Shown here in pieces: positions 1 to 7,292 of a stretch of DNA of 64,000 nucleotides (the stretch's first letter is position 1; every line of letters starts with the position of its first letter). The stretch is taken from positions 116,296 through 180,295 of the forward strand of contig CAZRXG010000004.1 in assembly GCA_964603985.1 (NCBI GenBank), in the 5' to 3' direction. A model generated the notes under the pieces. The model saw nothing but the letters and a program-made list of their open reading frames with translations. It did not search any database and was not told where the DNA came from. The DNA is from CAZRXG01 sp964603985. GTDB taxonomy: Bacteria; Chloroflexota; Anaerolineae; Aggregatilineales; UBA3940. The position numbers were made by a program, and so were the translations under genes.

Positions 1-112
1 CGGGAAGCGCTCTGCGTCTGGCCGCTGTTGCCGCTCCTCGCCAGCCTGGCTCACGGCGACTTTCAGACGCCGTCCTGCTCACGAAGCTCCGGTAACCGGT
101 CTGGGTACCCAT
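1..112 (-). CDS. Possible 5' end of a gene running off the window
   Basis: An open frame on the minus strand starts at an ATG (112-110) and stays open for 37 codons to the window edge. A GGGAGGAGG-type ribosome binding site lies about 6 bases upstream, and a promoter-like pair sits further upstream. The visible peptide is Arg/Ala/Thr-rich and matches no family I recognise. Because GC-rich DNA often leaves frames open by chance, this rests on the ribosome binding site and promoter alone. Confidence 0.35.
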   Translation of the reverse strand, partial: MGTQTGYRSFVSRTASESRREPGWRGAATAARRRALP

Positions 113-168
113 TACATGCCTCCTCCCGCCCCAGGGGGCAGTGACCTGTGCCTCGTTGCACCGCCAAT

Positions 169-198
169 AGTATGCGTCATGCCGGTTTTTTGTGTCAA
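169..198 (-). promoter_or_regulatory. Sigma-70-like promoter for the leftward gene at the window edge
   Basis: On the minus strand TTGACA (198-193) is followed after 18 bases by CATACT (174-169). The -35 is a perfect match and the -10 matches 4 of 6. It lies about 57 bases upstream of the ATG at 112. The plus-strand interval up to 392 holds nothing else that I can assign. Confidence 0.4.
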
Positions 199-392
199 GT
201 TGGGCCTATCCGATCGCCGGTACAGCTATCTATGGGAAAAAGACCCTATGTGTGGTGAGCCGATGCATCCGGTATACTTATGACAAAGGATAGTGGGGGT
301 GGCCCTGCGACCGGGGGGAGGTCCTGCTGTCTGCCCTCATATTATTACAAATTGAACCGGTGCCCCTAACACACACAGGAGTGCAAGTAGAA

Positions 393-830
393 ATGGCCCA
401 CGTAGAACGCGACATCTTTATCGACGCCCCCGCAGACGTTATCTACGACTACGCCGGTGAGCCTGCCAACATGCCGCAGTGGTACGTCGGCATCGTGGGA
501 GTCAACCCTGACGGGGTCTGGCCGCAGTCCGGCGGACAGACCGTCATCACCTACCAGGTCTCCGGCGTCAGCTTCGACGTAACGGCCACCGTCCTGACTC
601 ACAACCCGCCCCACGAATTTGCCTTCCAGATGGAGGGCGCGGTGAGCGGCACCTCGACCTGGACCTACAGCCAGGAAGAAGGCGGCACGCGCGTTCACGT
701 CGCCTTCGATTACGAGCTGCCGGGCGGCGTGCTGGGTGAGGTCGCCGATAAGCTGGTCGTCGAGCAGATGAACATCTCCAACGGTGAGCAAAGCCTGACC
801 AACCTGAAGGCCGTCTGCGAGGGGGGATAG
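393..830 (+). CDS. SRPBCC-family (START/Bet v1-like) protein
   Basis: A 145-residue protein of the SRPBCC hydrophobic-ligand-binding fold, close to polyketide cyclase/CoxG-like members. It opens with the typical first strand (HVERDIFIDAPADVIYDYAG), then a WYVGIVGV stretch, a central beta meander with alternating charged and hydrophobic residues, and a long C-terminal helix (VADKLVVEQMNISNGEQSL). I place the start at ATG 393, which has AGGAG 11 bases upstream; an in-frame GTG at 360 is possible but has no site. No catalytic residues can be named, so the ligand is unknown. It is monocistronic and followed by a terminator. Confidence 0.8.
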   Translation: MAHVERDIFIDAPADVIYDYAGEPANMPQWYVGIVGVNPDGVWPQSGGQTVITYQVSGVSFDVTATVLTHNPPHEFAFQMEGAVSGTSTWTYSQEEGGTRVHVAFDYELPGGVLGEVADKLVVEQMNISNGEQSLTNLKAVCEGG

Positions 831-879
831 GCCGACACCGCCGTAGCTCGCCCAACGTCGTACATACACAGACAGAAAA

Positions 880-916
880 GCGGAGAGCGCGTTGACGCAC
901 TCTCCGCCCGTCTTTT
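880..916 (+). terminator. Rho-independent terminator after the SRPBCC gene
   Basis: An 8-bp perfect stem (GCGGAGAG at 880-887 with CTCTCCGC at 900-907) and a 12-base loop are followed by CCGTCTTTT. It lies 50 bases after the stop codon. Confidence 0.65.
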
Positions 917-1167
917 GGAGCTACCTACACCAATTCCACCCTTGATACCGACCAACCCGGTACCGATGCGCGATGATAGGCCCCGCTCCATAATGCACAT
1001 CGACCCCTACTATACATATGATGCGGGTATTGGTATATAGTACTAATATCCTAATTTCAATACACTCGAATAATATGTTGGCATACATAGGTCTTCGCCC
1101 GGCAACTTTCCCCGACCGTCGTGCGTACCGTACTACAGATGACGGAAAACAGACATAGAGGACTATC
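917..1167. other. AT-rich intergenic stretch before the GTPase gene
   Basis: With the terminator this makes a 337-base gap. Around 1010-1080 the composition falls sharply in GC, with several TATA-like hexamers (for example around 1034-1040 and 1071-1076). No -35/-10 pair with good spacing stands out. It probably contains the promoter of the gene at 1168, but I cannot fix it. Confidence 0.5.
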
Positions 1168-1878
1168 ATGAGCAATCCAATCGGGCAGGCTCTACTCGCG
1201 ATCTTGAAGGGGCTCGCCAGCCTCATCCCCAGCTCCATCACCGACGGCGTGGAATCGGTGGTCGACTTTGCCTACGTGCGGTTCCTGGGACTGCCGTTCA
1301 TCGTGCTGGGCTACCGGCAGACCGGTAAAACGACGCTGATCGAGTGGCTGCGGCACGACTCGTCGTTCCTGGACGAGTTTGAGCCGGACCCAACCGCCGC
1401 CGGTGGGGAGGCCGTGCCGCGTTTCTCGGCCCAGATCGGCGAGGAGGGGATGACGCTCAAGCCGAGACGCGATGTCGGCGGGGAGTACGCGATGTGGGAG
1501 ACCGACTGGGTTGACCTGCTGCGCGACGCCAGGCCGAGGGGCATCATCTTCATGATCGACCACACCAACGTCCACGCTCACAAGGATGCCCTGAACTTCA
1601 CCTTGCAGATGATCGACGAGGAGATCGTCGCCACCAAGCGCCTCAAGATCTTCCTCCTGTTGGTGAATAAGTCAGACCTGTGGGCGGACGAGAAGGCGAT
1701 GGACGACCTGCTGGACGACTACCGCAACGAGACCCGCCGCATCAAGAGCCAGTCGCAGCGGTTGGGCTACACCTACTTTATCCGCAGCAGCAGCCTCAAG
1801 ACCGAGGATGGGATCGGAGAGGCGATGGGGGCCTTCTTCAACGCGATACGCCCCAAGGCGCAGCCGGTTGAATCCTGA
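1168..1878 (+). CDS. Small Ras/Arf-like GTPase with N-terminal extension
   Basis: A 236-residue TRAFAC-class GTPase. The G1 P-loop is GYRQTGKT (residues 48-55), G3 is DVGG (102-105), G4 is NKSD (167-170), and a Ser-rich SSSLK segment near 187-191 fits G5. About 45 residues precede the P-loop: a hydrophobic, amphipathic stretch (GQALLAILKGLASLIP) that could lie on a membrane, then the first beta strand. ATG 1168 has AGAGGA upstream. The next gene starts 7 bases after the stop, so the two are almost certainly co-expressed. Bacterial GTPases of this kind usually act as switches with a partner protein; the partner here is probably the downstream gene, which is inference. Confidence 0.85.
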   Translation: MSNPIGQALLAILKGLASLIPSSITDGVESVVDFAYVRFLGLPFIVLGYRQTGKTTLIEWLRHDSSFLDEFEPDPTAAGGEAVPRFSAQIGEEGMTLKPRRDVGGEYAMWETDWVDLLRDARPRGIIFMIDHTNVHAHKDALNFTLQMIDEEIVATKRLKIFLLLVNKSDLWADEKAMDDLLDDYRNETRRIKSQSQRLGYTYFIRSSSLKTEDGIGEAMGAFFNAIRPKAQPVES

Positions 1879-1885
1879 GCGCCCG

Positions 1886-2539
1886 ATGCCGCACCTGGTC
1901 ATCGAGTACGCGCTGGACTCAAAAAGGCCGGGCTACGCTTTCCGGCCACCGACTGACGGGTTCGACGAGGCGCTGCTGAAGGCCGTCTGGCGGGGCGCGA
2001 TGCCGCGCGGCCAGGGATGGGGAGGCGTGGCGTATCAGGGCGCGCGCTCGCTGAAGTGCTTCCCGCTGGATAAGCAGATCGTGGCGGTATCGGAGGTGGT
2101 GGTCACCGACCAGCAGGACGAGGGAGGGCGGCGCGGAATCCGGCGGGCGGAGGTCACTCTGCTACCGGCAGGTGATAGCCTGCCATACCTCAAGAGCAGG
2201 CTGGAGACTTACCCGGAAGCGGTGCAGCGTGCCGCCGATAAAATGCTCAGCCTGGGGCGGTGGGCGCAGATCGTCGATGGGGCGCTGCCCAAAGTGAAGG
2301 GCCGGTCGCCGCAGGTCATCCTGGCGCACCCCTACACCGGCCCCGGTGCGTGGCAGGCGGTCGAGGCGCTGGTGCTGAAGCTGGCTACGTCGTGGAAGCT
2401 GCGCACGCTGAAGGGGTGGGGGCGGGTCAACTCGGTGACGACGCTGGCGCTCACTTACCGCGAGGAATCGCGCATCGTCGCGCTGCCGTTGGAGAAGGCG
2501 GCGCAGGTGCGCGACGTGCCGGTCGTGGCTATTGTGTGA
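1886..2539 (+). CDS. Unrecognised protein paired with the GTPase
   Basis: A 217-residue protein starting at ATG 1886, seven bases after the GTPase stop; no strong ribosome binding site precedes it, which suggests translational coupling. It is mixed alpha/beta, with a first strand PHLVIEYALDSKRPGYAF, a W/G-rich stretch (GQGWGGVAYQG), a helical middle and a C-terminal strand-rich part. There is no signal peptide, membrane segment or Cys motif. I do not recognise the family. The layout resembles bacterial GTPase-plus-partner modules, in which the second protein is an effector or regulator, but no homology is visible by eye. An in-frame ATG at 1808 inside the GTPase gene is judged unlikely. Confidence 0.7.
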   Translation: MPHLVIEYALDSKRPGYAFRPPTDGFDEALLKAVWRGAMPRGQGWGGVAYQGARSLKCFPLDKQIVAVSEVVVTDQQDEGGRRGIRRAEVTLLPAGDSLPYLKSRLETYPEAVQRAADKMLSLGRWAQIVDGALPKVKGRSPQVILAHPYTGPGAWQAVEALVLKLATSWKLRTLKGWGRVNSVTTLALTYREESRIVALPLEKAAQVRDVPVVAIV

Positions 2540-2638
2540 GGCAGCCGACCTGTGAATTGCCAGTGTCCCAACTGCGTAAGTCCTGTGCTAGATACATCAC
2601 AATAGTTGGTTCTATGTTCTTAAGCTCAACAGAATGAT

Positions 2639-3247
2639 TCAGCGTGTGCGATCACAATGCGAACACCGATATATAGTTTCGCCAACAAACCAATCACGAT
2701 GTCCGCAATAGCATTTGGGACCATTAACAATGTAACCACGGACTTTAGCTTCACGCCAACGATCACAATATGCACACCTGGCCCCTGATTGACCTATGAA
2801 CCACCCGTTATTTCCACAATAGCATTTGGGTCCGTTAACCACAAAACCACGGACTTTAGCTTCACGCCAACGATCACAATATGCACACCTGGCCCCTGAT
2901 TGACCTATGAACCAGTCAGTATTACCACAATAACACTTGGGGCCATTAACAATGTAGCCACGGACTTCAGCTTTACGCCAACGATCACAATATGCACACC
3001 TAGCCCCCGATTCGCCTATGAACCAATCTCTTTTACCACAATAGCACTTTGGCCCGTCAATCACAGTACCTTTGGGTTGAGCTCTTCGGGTGCGGCCACA
3101 ACTTGAGCACTTCCAGATGTTTCCCTCTTTTAAGAACCAATCTCGGTTGCCACAGTAACATCGAGGCCCGCCGCTGATGAACTGACCGACCACTTGGGTA
3201 ACCGTATACTTCTCAACAGTGGTCCTGATTGTCAGAATGTCAGACAT
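2639..3247 (-). CDS. Five-repeat zinc-ribbon-like protein
   Basis: A 202-residue protein made of a 26-residue lead followed by five copies of a 37-38 residue unit starting at residues 27, 65, 102, 139 and 176. Each unit has the pattern GPxCYCG-x3-WF...CxxC, giving Cys-x-Cys and Cys-x2-Cys pairs that fit one zinc site per repeat; the last unit ends the protein at CSHCDR. The middle three units are nearly identical in DNA as well. No enzyme domain is present. ATG 3247 has AGGGGAA upstream. Base composition is much more AT-rich than neighbouring genes and the gene lies between transposon-like ends, so it looks acquired. RNA, DNA or protein binding are all possible; the function is unknown. Confidence 0.75.
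   Translation of the reverse strand: MSDILTIRTTVEKYTVTQVVGQFISGGPRCYCGNRDWFLKEGNIWKCSSCGRTRRAQPKGTVIDGPKCYCGKRDWFIGESGARCAYCDRWRKAEVRGYIVNGPKCYCGNTDWFIGQSGARCAYCDRWREAKVRGFVVNGPKCYCGNNGWFIGQSGARCAYCDRWREAKVRGYIVNGPKCYCGHRDWFVGETIYRCSHCDRTR
2642..3169 (-). repeat. Tandem coding repeat, 111-bp unit
   Basis: Three near-identical 111-bp units (3055-2723) are flanked by one diverged unit on each side, all in frame with the zinc-ribbon gene. The near identity of the central units at silent sites suggests recent expansion or homogenisation. Confidence 0.85.
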
Positions 3248-3572
3248 GATTGTTCCCCTGACTTTCTACAATATGACAAACATAACTTCTATCCAGTTGT
3301 TTGAGCGTCATTCTGACGTTCGATTATACTTGAGAAAAGGAAGAAGGAAACCTAATCAAATAGGAGTTACGCGATTGCCGACAAGTCGAGGTGTTTTAAG
3401 ATTTGTCAGGAGCCATTTTTCAACGATACGGTGAAATTGGCATCCAAATCGGTCTTGACAGGAAGCGTTTTTGCCTAACTTGTCGGCAATAGAGTTACGC
3501 AGTTCAGCACTCAGACAAGGTGGCTTCAGCCCCTTGTAAGGCGCAATTCGCGCCCAACTGCGGGAGCCCTTA
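3248..3572. other. AT-rich non-coding stretch around the MITE
   Basis: These 325 bases hold the 5' flank of the zinc-ribbon gene, the right end of the outer element and the 119-bp inverted-repeat insertion. The open frames crossing it are short, have unlike composition and lack ribosome binding sites, so I call no gene here. Confidence 0.6.
3364..3500. mobile_element. 119-bp MITE with 13-bp inverted repeats and 9-bp target duplication
   Basis: A perfect 13-bp inverted repeat (ATTGCCGACAAGT at 3374-3386, its complement at 3478-3490) bounds a 119-bp block (3373-3491). The block is flanked by an exact 9-bp direct repeat GAGTTACGC (3364-3372 and 3492-3500). Removing the block and one repeat restores a continuous outer-element end. 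A 9-bp duplication fits several IS families, including IS4-type. No coding capacity is present. Confidence 0.7.
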
Positions 3573-3959
3573 TCAGGCGCGCAGCCTGTATATCACATAC
3601 GGCGCGACGGTGATCCAGATCAGGAACAGCGCCCAGAGCCGACCCTGGAGTAGATTGTAGTCGTGGAGTAGCCTGCTCCAGGGGTTGCCCATGACATAGT
3701 GGCCGAACAGAAACTCAAAGGCGACGGTGAGGGCCAGCCATATCACGCCGATGGTGATGGCCTGGCGGGGGGATTCAATCGGCCACTTGAGGCCGAGCAG
3801 CCATAGGTAGCAGCCGAACAGAACGATCCCAGTGAAGGTTGATACCTGATGCGCCCTCAGCTCGCTCATGAAGCGGCTGTATCCCTCCTGTCGTATCACA
3901 CCGTTGATGATCGCGATGATCACCCCGGGGATCCATAGAAGCGTGTACCTCAGTATCAT
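3573..3959 (-). CDS. Small four-helix integral membrane protein
   Basis: A 128-residue hydrophobic protein with about four transmembrane segments: near 2-18 (LRYTLLWIPGVIIAIING), 33-52, 60-80 and 100-122. The start is ATG 3959, preceded by AAAGGAGG at good distance; longer in-frame readings lack a site. It lies downstream of endonuclease V on the same strand, 89 bases from its stop. I do not recognise a family and see no charged or Cys motif suggesting a function. Confidence 0.7.
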   Translation of the reverse strand: MILRYTLLWIPGVIIAIINGVIRQEGYSRFMSELRAHQVSTFTGIVLFGCYLWLLGLKWPIESPRQAITIGVIWLALTVAFEFLFGHYVMGNPWSRLLHDYNLLQGRLWALFLIWITVAPYVIYRLRA

Positions 3960-4048
3960 GCCGTTTCTCTCCTCCTTTAGCGATTCTGGCGAAGCGGTTC
4001 CAACGACCGGACTTCGACCGGCCCTGCCGCGCGGGATACGCCAGGTCC

Positions 4049-4717
4049 TCACCCCGCAAAGTCACCGGCGACCCTGTGCGCGGCGCGGATCGGCTCCGGG
4101 AGGCGGTAGCGCGTCGTGCAGCGCAGCACCAGCTCACGGGCGGTATCGAGCGTCGCGCGGTGGCCGACCGAGACGAACACCGGCTTGACCCCGGTCCGGG
4201 TACGCAGCACGACGCCAATCTGCTCGTCGCGGTGCCAGAGCGGGGCGTACTCGCCTTTCTCCGGCCCCGGCTCAGTGTGCCTGCCGACCAGGCGCGTCTT
4301 GCCGCAGCCGACGGTGGGGGCATCCCACCACAGCCCGATGTGGCTGGCGATCCCGATCCGGCGGGGATGGGCCATCCCCTGGCCGTCAAAGATGTATACG
4401 TCGGGGCGGCACCGGAGTTTCTCCGCTGCCTGGAGGATCACTGCCCCTTCCCGGAAGCTGAGCAGTCCGCTGATGTAGGGAAAGGGCGTCGGGATGCGCG
4501 CGGTGGCGGCTTCGACGACTTCGAGCGCCGGGAAGGTCATCACGACGACCGCCGCGCGGCTGACGTCGTTCTTGACGCTGACATCGACCCCGGCGACATA
4601 GCGCAGGGCGTCGAGGTCGATGGGCGTCCCCGTGTCGATCTGTGAGGCCAGCCGTTTTTGTAGGGCGATGGCCTCGGTGGGGGAGAGATCCCAGCGATGG
4701 GGAATACCTCGGCTCAA
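4049..4717 (-). CDS. nfi: Endonuclease V (deoxyinosine 3' endonuclease)
   Basis: A 222-residue protein that matches endonuclease V over its whole length. This enzyme nicks DNA or RNA one phosphodiester 3' of deoxyinosine and starts repair of deaminated adenine. The RNase H-like core shows GVDVSV (Asp45), PYISGLLSFRE (Glu90) and DGQGMAHPRRIGIASHIG (Asp111), which align with the three catalytic acids known from the E. coli enzyme (Asp35, Glu89, Asp110). The PYISG segment is the wedge that probes the lesion. The start is a TTG at 4717 with GGAGG seven bases upstream. The gene is chromosomal in character, with composition like its neighbours. Confidence 0.95.
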   Translation of the reverse strand: MSRGIPHRWDLSPTEAIALQKRLASQIDTGTPIDLDALRYVAGVDVSVKNDVSRAAVVVMTFPALEVVEAATARIPTPFPYISGLLSFREGAVILQAAEKLRCRPDVYIFDGQGMAHPRRIGIASHIGLWWDAPTVGCGKTRLVGRHTEPGPEKGEYAPLWHRDEQIGVVLRTRTGVKPVFVSVGHRATLDTARELVLRCTTRYRLPEPIRAAHRVAGDFAG

Positions 4718-4899
4718 GGGGATGCCTCCGCGTGAAGTGGAAAGTAGAACAATTCACCCCCTATGAAGCCCAACGGCTCATCCGTCCCCCCGATGGCAAT
4801 GGGGGACTCGGCGGAGCGCGGCGCTGTCAAGCGGGATGCTGCATCACGGCGGTGCGCTGCTTCCTCACCGCCCTCACCCCCGCCGACCCCAGTCGGCAA

Positions 4900-4940
4900 C
4901 CCCTCTCCCGGCGACCGAGGTCACACTTTTGGGAGAGGGG
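4900..4940 (-). terminator. REP-like inverted repeat downstream of the 102-aa gene
   Basis: CCCCTCTCCC (4900-4909) pairs perfectly with GGGAGAGGGG (4931-4940) across a 21-base loop. It sits 40 bases past the stop of the leftward gene, between it and nfi. It has no run of T, so it may be a repeated extragenic palindrome acting as an mRNA 3' end rather than a classic terminator. Confidence 0.45.
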
Positions 4941-4979
4941 AGACTGCCTGGCTGTAAGTGCGCTGCGAGCGCTGGGAGG

Positions 4980-5288
4980 TTACTCCTCAGATTCGTCTGA
5001 AGCTTCTTCCTCTTCTTCTGAGGCTTCCTCCTCCCCTTCTGCCTCTTTCCGGCCATGCACCAGCAGGAAGTAGAACACCACCGGCACGGCGATGAAGGCC
5101 AGCGCGGTGCAGACGCCCTCCAGCGCGCCGACCCACTGCCAGACCCTGACAAGCTCACGTCCCAGGCGACCCAGGGCACCGCCCACCGTAAAAATGCCGC
5201 CCACGCAGGTGAATATCCCCGCGCAGCCGAAGAGCACGGCCAGAACGACGGTGACGATGATTCCGGTTTTTCTGTCCATTGTTGACAT
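4980..5288 (-). CDS. Small two-helix membrane protein with acidic tail
   Basis: A 102-residue protein with two predicted membrane segments (roughly residues 8-35, IIVTVVLAVLFGCAGIFTCV, and 56-77, TALAFIAVPVVFYFLLV). They are joined by a Gly-rich and basic loop and followed by a C-terminal tail of about 20 residues that is almost entirely Glu, Ser and Ala. The chosen ATG 5288 has GAGGAGG nine bases upstream; in-frame ATGs at 5279 and 5306 are less well placed. No family is recognised. It is 32 bases downstream of the M23 protein gene on the same strand, so it could be co-transcribed from beyond 7129. Confidence 0.7.
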   Translation of the reverse strand: MSTMDRKTGIIVTVVLAVLFGCAGIFTCVGGIFTVGGALGRLGRELVRVWQWVGALEGVCTALAFIAVPVVFYFLLVHGRKEAEGEEEASEEEEEASDESEE

Positions 5289-5320
5289 GTCGGTATGCCT
5301 CCTCACTGATTAAGAGATGA

Positions 5321-7129
5321 TCAGGCGCGACCGGGCGGACGGTGCGCGATGATGAACTCACGCGGATCAACGTAGTGCCTCAAGACCCCGTCCAGATCTG
5401 TCCCCGGCCAGTGGCCGGGCCGCCGCTCCAGGATGTCGGTCTTGGCGATGTCGAAGTGCAGGTGCCAGGCCAACTGGCCTTCGGCGTCGCCTATCCGGGC
5501 AATCGCCTGGCCGCGCTCAACCCGCTCCCCTTCGCTGACCATCGGCGAGCGGACGTGCGCGTAGCGGCTCCATACCACCTGGCCGCTGGGCAGTGGGTCG
5601 TGGCGGATGACGAGCAACCATCCCCAGGTGCCGCCGCCCCGCCCGGAGAACGTCACCACGCCGTCGCCGATGTTGTAGATCGGCGTGTTGCGGTCCAGGT
5701 CCTGCGGCAGGTTGAGATCGACGCCGGTGTGATAGTCGCCCCCCAGGGTCTCGTACCACGCGGCGAACCCGGTGGCGTCGTACCAGTCGCCGGGCCAGAT
5801 CTGGTCGCTCAGCCGCTCCTCGGCCGTGCCGACGGGCGAGTCGAAGCCCATGGTGCTGATCTCATCCTGTGGGGTCTGCTCGATCACCTGCCGCCAGCGG
5901 ATCGCCGAGAATGCGATCTCCAGGCCCGACTCGCCGGTCAGGTCGCTCAGGTTGACCTGCCCGCCGTTGGAGGTCGCGTCGAACTCGTAAACCACCAGCG
6001 GCACCCACTGGTTGGAGTAGGCAGCCTGATTGAGCGACACCAGCAGCTCGGCTCCAACCCCGGCTACCCCGTGAATGTGGTACTTGGCCTGGTGTGTGGT
6101 CGCGTGGCGGCTGGGCACGTAGACCGAGATCTCGTAGATGCCCCGCTCCGGCAGGCCGGGCACCCACTGCGCCCACACTTCATCCTGCCGCTCCCGCGTC
6201 TGCTTGTACTTGATGCGGTGGCCGCGCACACTGGTGAACGACTTGAAGGTCTCCTCGCTGGACCGGCCGGTGTGCGTGCCGTCCCAGTAGCCGGAGCTGT
6301 CGGTCGAGATGATCTTCTCCCACCCGTAGCGCCGCAGCACGAAGTCGGGGCCGACCTCCTCCTCAACGAACTCGTCGTTGATCACGGGGAACTGCAGCGG
6401 CCCGATCACGCCCAGCCGGAAGTAGGATAGACCGCTCGCCCCACGCACGCTGCGCACCAGATCCTGCGCCCGCCGGAGAGTGCCGGCCTCGGCGTATCCC
6501 TCCAGGACGGGGTAGATCGGCAGGCCGTAGTCGCCCCACACGACGTACGTCTCGTCGAGCACGTCTTCCGGGTCGCGCTGCATCAGCTCCCAATAGACCT
6601 GCGGGTGGACGCTGTTGATGTAAGGCCGCCACGCGTCGGGGGAGATGCGGTCGTAATAGCGCTCGCGGGGGTCGACGCTCATCCCGATGTGGAAATCCTC
6701 GCCCACCCCCTCCCGCACGGCGCTCATCAACCGGATCACATCCTCAGAACTGCCGCGCCAGAAGCCCTCGTGCGGCTCAACGTCGATGATCATCGACTTG
6801 ACGCCCGGCACGGTGCACGTCTCAATGATGCGCGCCACCTCACCCGGCACGTCCTCGCCCAGGACCACGCACCAGGCGTGGAACTCCAGGCCGAACGCCG
6901 CCAGCGCGTTCACCCAGCGCGCGATGTCGTGCGGGTCGTCGATGGACATCGACTCTTTCGAGTCGAAGTTGCCCATCCAGGCGTTGCCGTCGCTGGTCTT
7001 CACCCAGACTGCGTCCGCCGCCGGGCAGTATGTCTTGATGGTGCGCGCCAGCTCGTCAATGGTCGCCTCACCAACGTGGTCGCCCACGTGATGCCAGAAG
7101 CCCACTTTGCCATCGTAAGGGGTAGCCAT
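5321..7129 (-). CDS. TIM-barrel / golvesin-like / M23 peptidase multidomain protein
   Basis: A 602-residue protein with three parts. Residues 1-255 look like a (beta/alpha)8 glycoside-hydrolase-like barrel (HHVGDHVGEATIDELA; MIIDVEPHEGFW; INSVHPQVYWELM). Residues about 270-415 resemble the golvesin/Xly carbohydrate-binding domain (STDSSGYWDGT; GIYEISVYVPSRHATTHQAKY; SAIRWRQV). Residues 430-600 are an M23 (LytM) zinc peptidase with HTGVD (His467, Asp471) and HLHFD (His556, His558), plus Tyr-Ala-His (525). That suggests cleavage of peptidoglycan cross-bridges or a protein substrate after sugar binding. There is no signal peptide or membrane anchor, which is odd for a wall enzyme. ATG 7129 has GAGG upstream. 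Confidence 0.8.
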   Translation of the reverse strand: MATPYDGKVGFWHHVGDHVGEATIDELARTIKTYCPAADAVWVKTSDGNAWMGNFDSKESMSIDDPHDIARWVNALAAFGLEFHAWCVVLGEDVPGEVARIIETCTVPGVKSMIIDVEPHEGFWRGSSEDVIRLMSAVREGVGEDFHIGMSVDPRERYYDRISPDAWRPYINSVHPQVYWELMQRDPEDVLDETYVVWGDYGLPIYPVLEGYAEAGTLRRAQDLVRSVRGASGLSYFRLGVIGPLQFPVINDEFVEEEVGPDFVLRRYGWEKIISTDSSGYWDGTHTGRSSEETFKSFTSVRGHRIKYKQTRERQDEVWAQWVPGLPERGIYEISVYVPSRHATTHQAKYHIHGVAGVGAELLVSLNQAAYSNQWVPLVVYEFDATSNGGQVNLSDLTGESGLEIAFSAIRWRQVIEQTPQDEISTMGFDSPVGTAEERLSDQIWPGDWYDATGFAAWYETLGGDYHTGVDLNLPQDLDRNTPIYNIGDGVVTFSGRGGGTWGWLLVIRHDPLPSGQVVWSRYAHVRSPMVSEGERVERGQAIARIGDAEGQLAWHLHFDIAKTDILERRPGHWPGTDLDGVLRHYVDPREFIIAHRPPGRA

Positions 7130-7229
7130 TGTCGACCTCTCTCCTTGTGATTCTCTCCGGGAAGCTGTCTACCGATGCCCACCTGCTGTTATCGCACAGG
7201 TCAGGCTGGCAGTCAAGCGGGGATCAAGA

Positions 7230-7264
7230 GGGCCGCCCTGCCCGAAGCCCGGACACGGCGGCCC
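7230..7264 (-). terminator. Stem-loop after rtcB
   Basis: GGGCCGCC (7230-7237) pairs perfectly with GGCGGCCC (7257-7264) across a 19-base loop, 29 bases past the rtcB stop. On the minus strand it is followed by TCTTGATCC, so the T-run is poor. Confidence 0.4.
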
Positions 7265-7292
7265 ACTCAGCGCCCGGTGCGCTACAGGAGGC

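Larger units (their letters stand above)
2570..3504. mobile_element. Candidate transposon-like element with inverted ends, carrying the zinc-ribbon gene
   Basis: The left end reads AACTGCGTAAGTCCT (2570-2584). On the right, 3362-3372 joined to 3501-3504 (skipping an insertion with a 9-bp duplication) gives AGGAGTTACGCAGTT, whose reverse complement is AACTGCGTAACTCCT. That is a 15-bp terminal inverted repeat with one mismatch. The interior is clearly more AT-rich than the flanks and contains one gene. No transposase is present, so it would be a non-autonomous element or remnant. I see no target-site duplication of the outer element. Confidence 0.5.

Noticed and set aside
2642..3169. CRISPR-like or satellite repeat
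   Set aside because: Units of 111 bp are contiguous, in frame and encode a zinc-ribbon unit.
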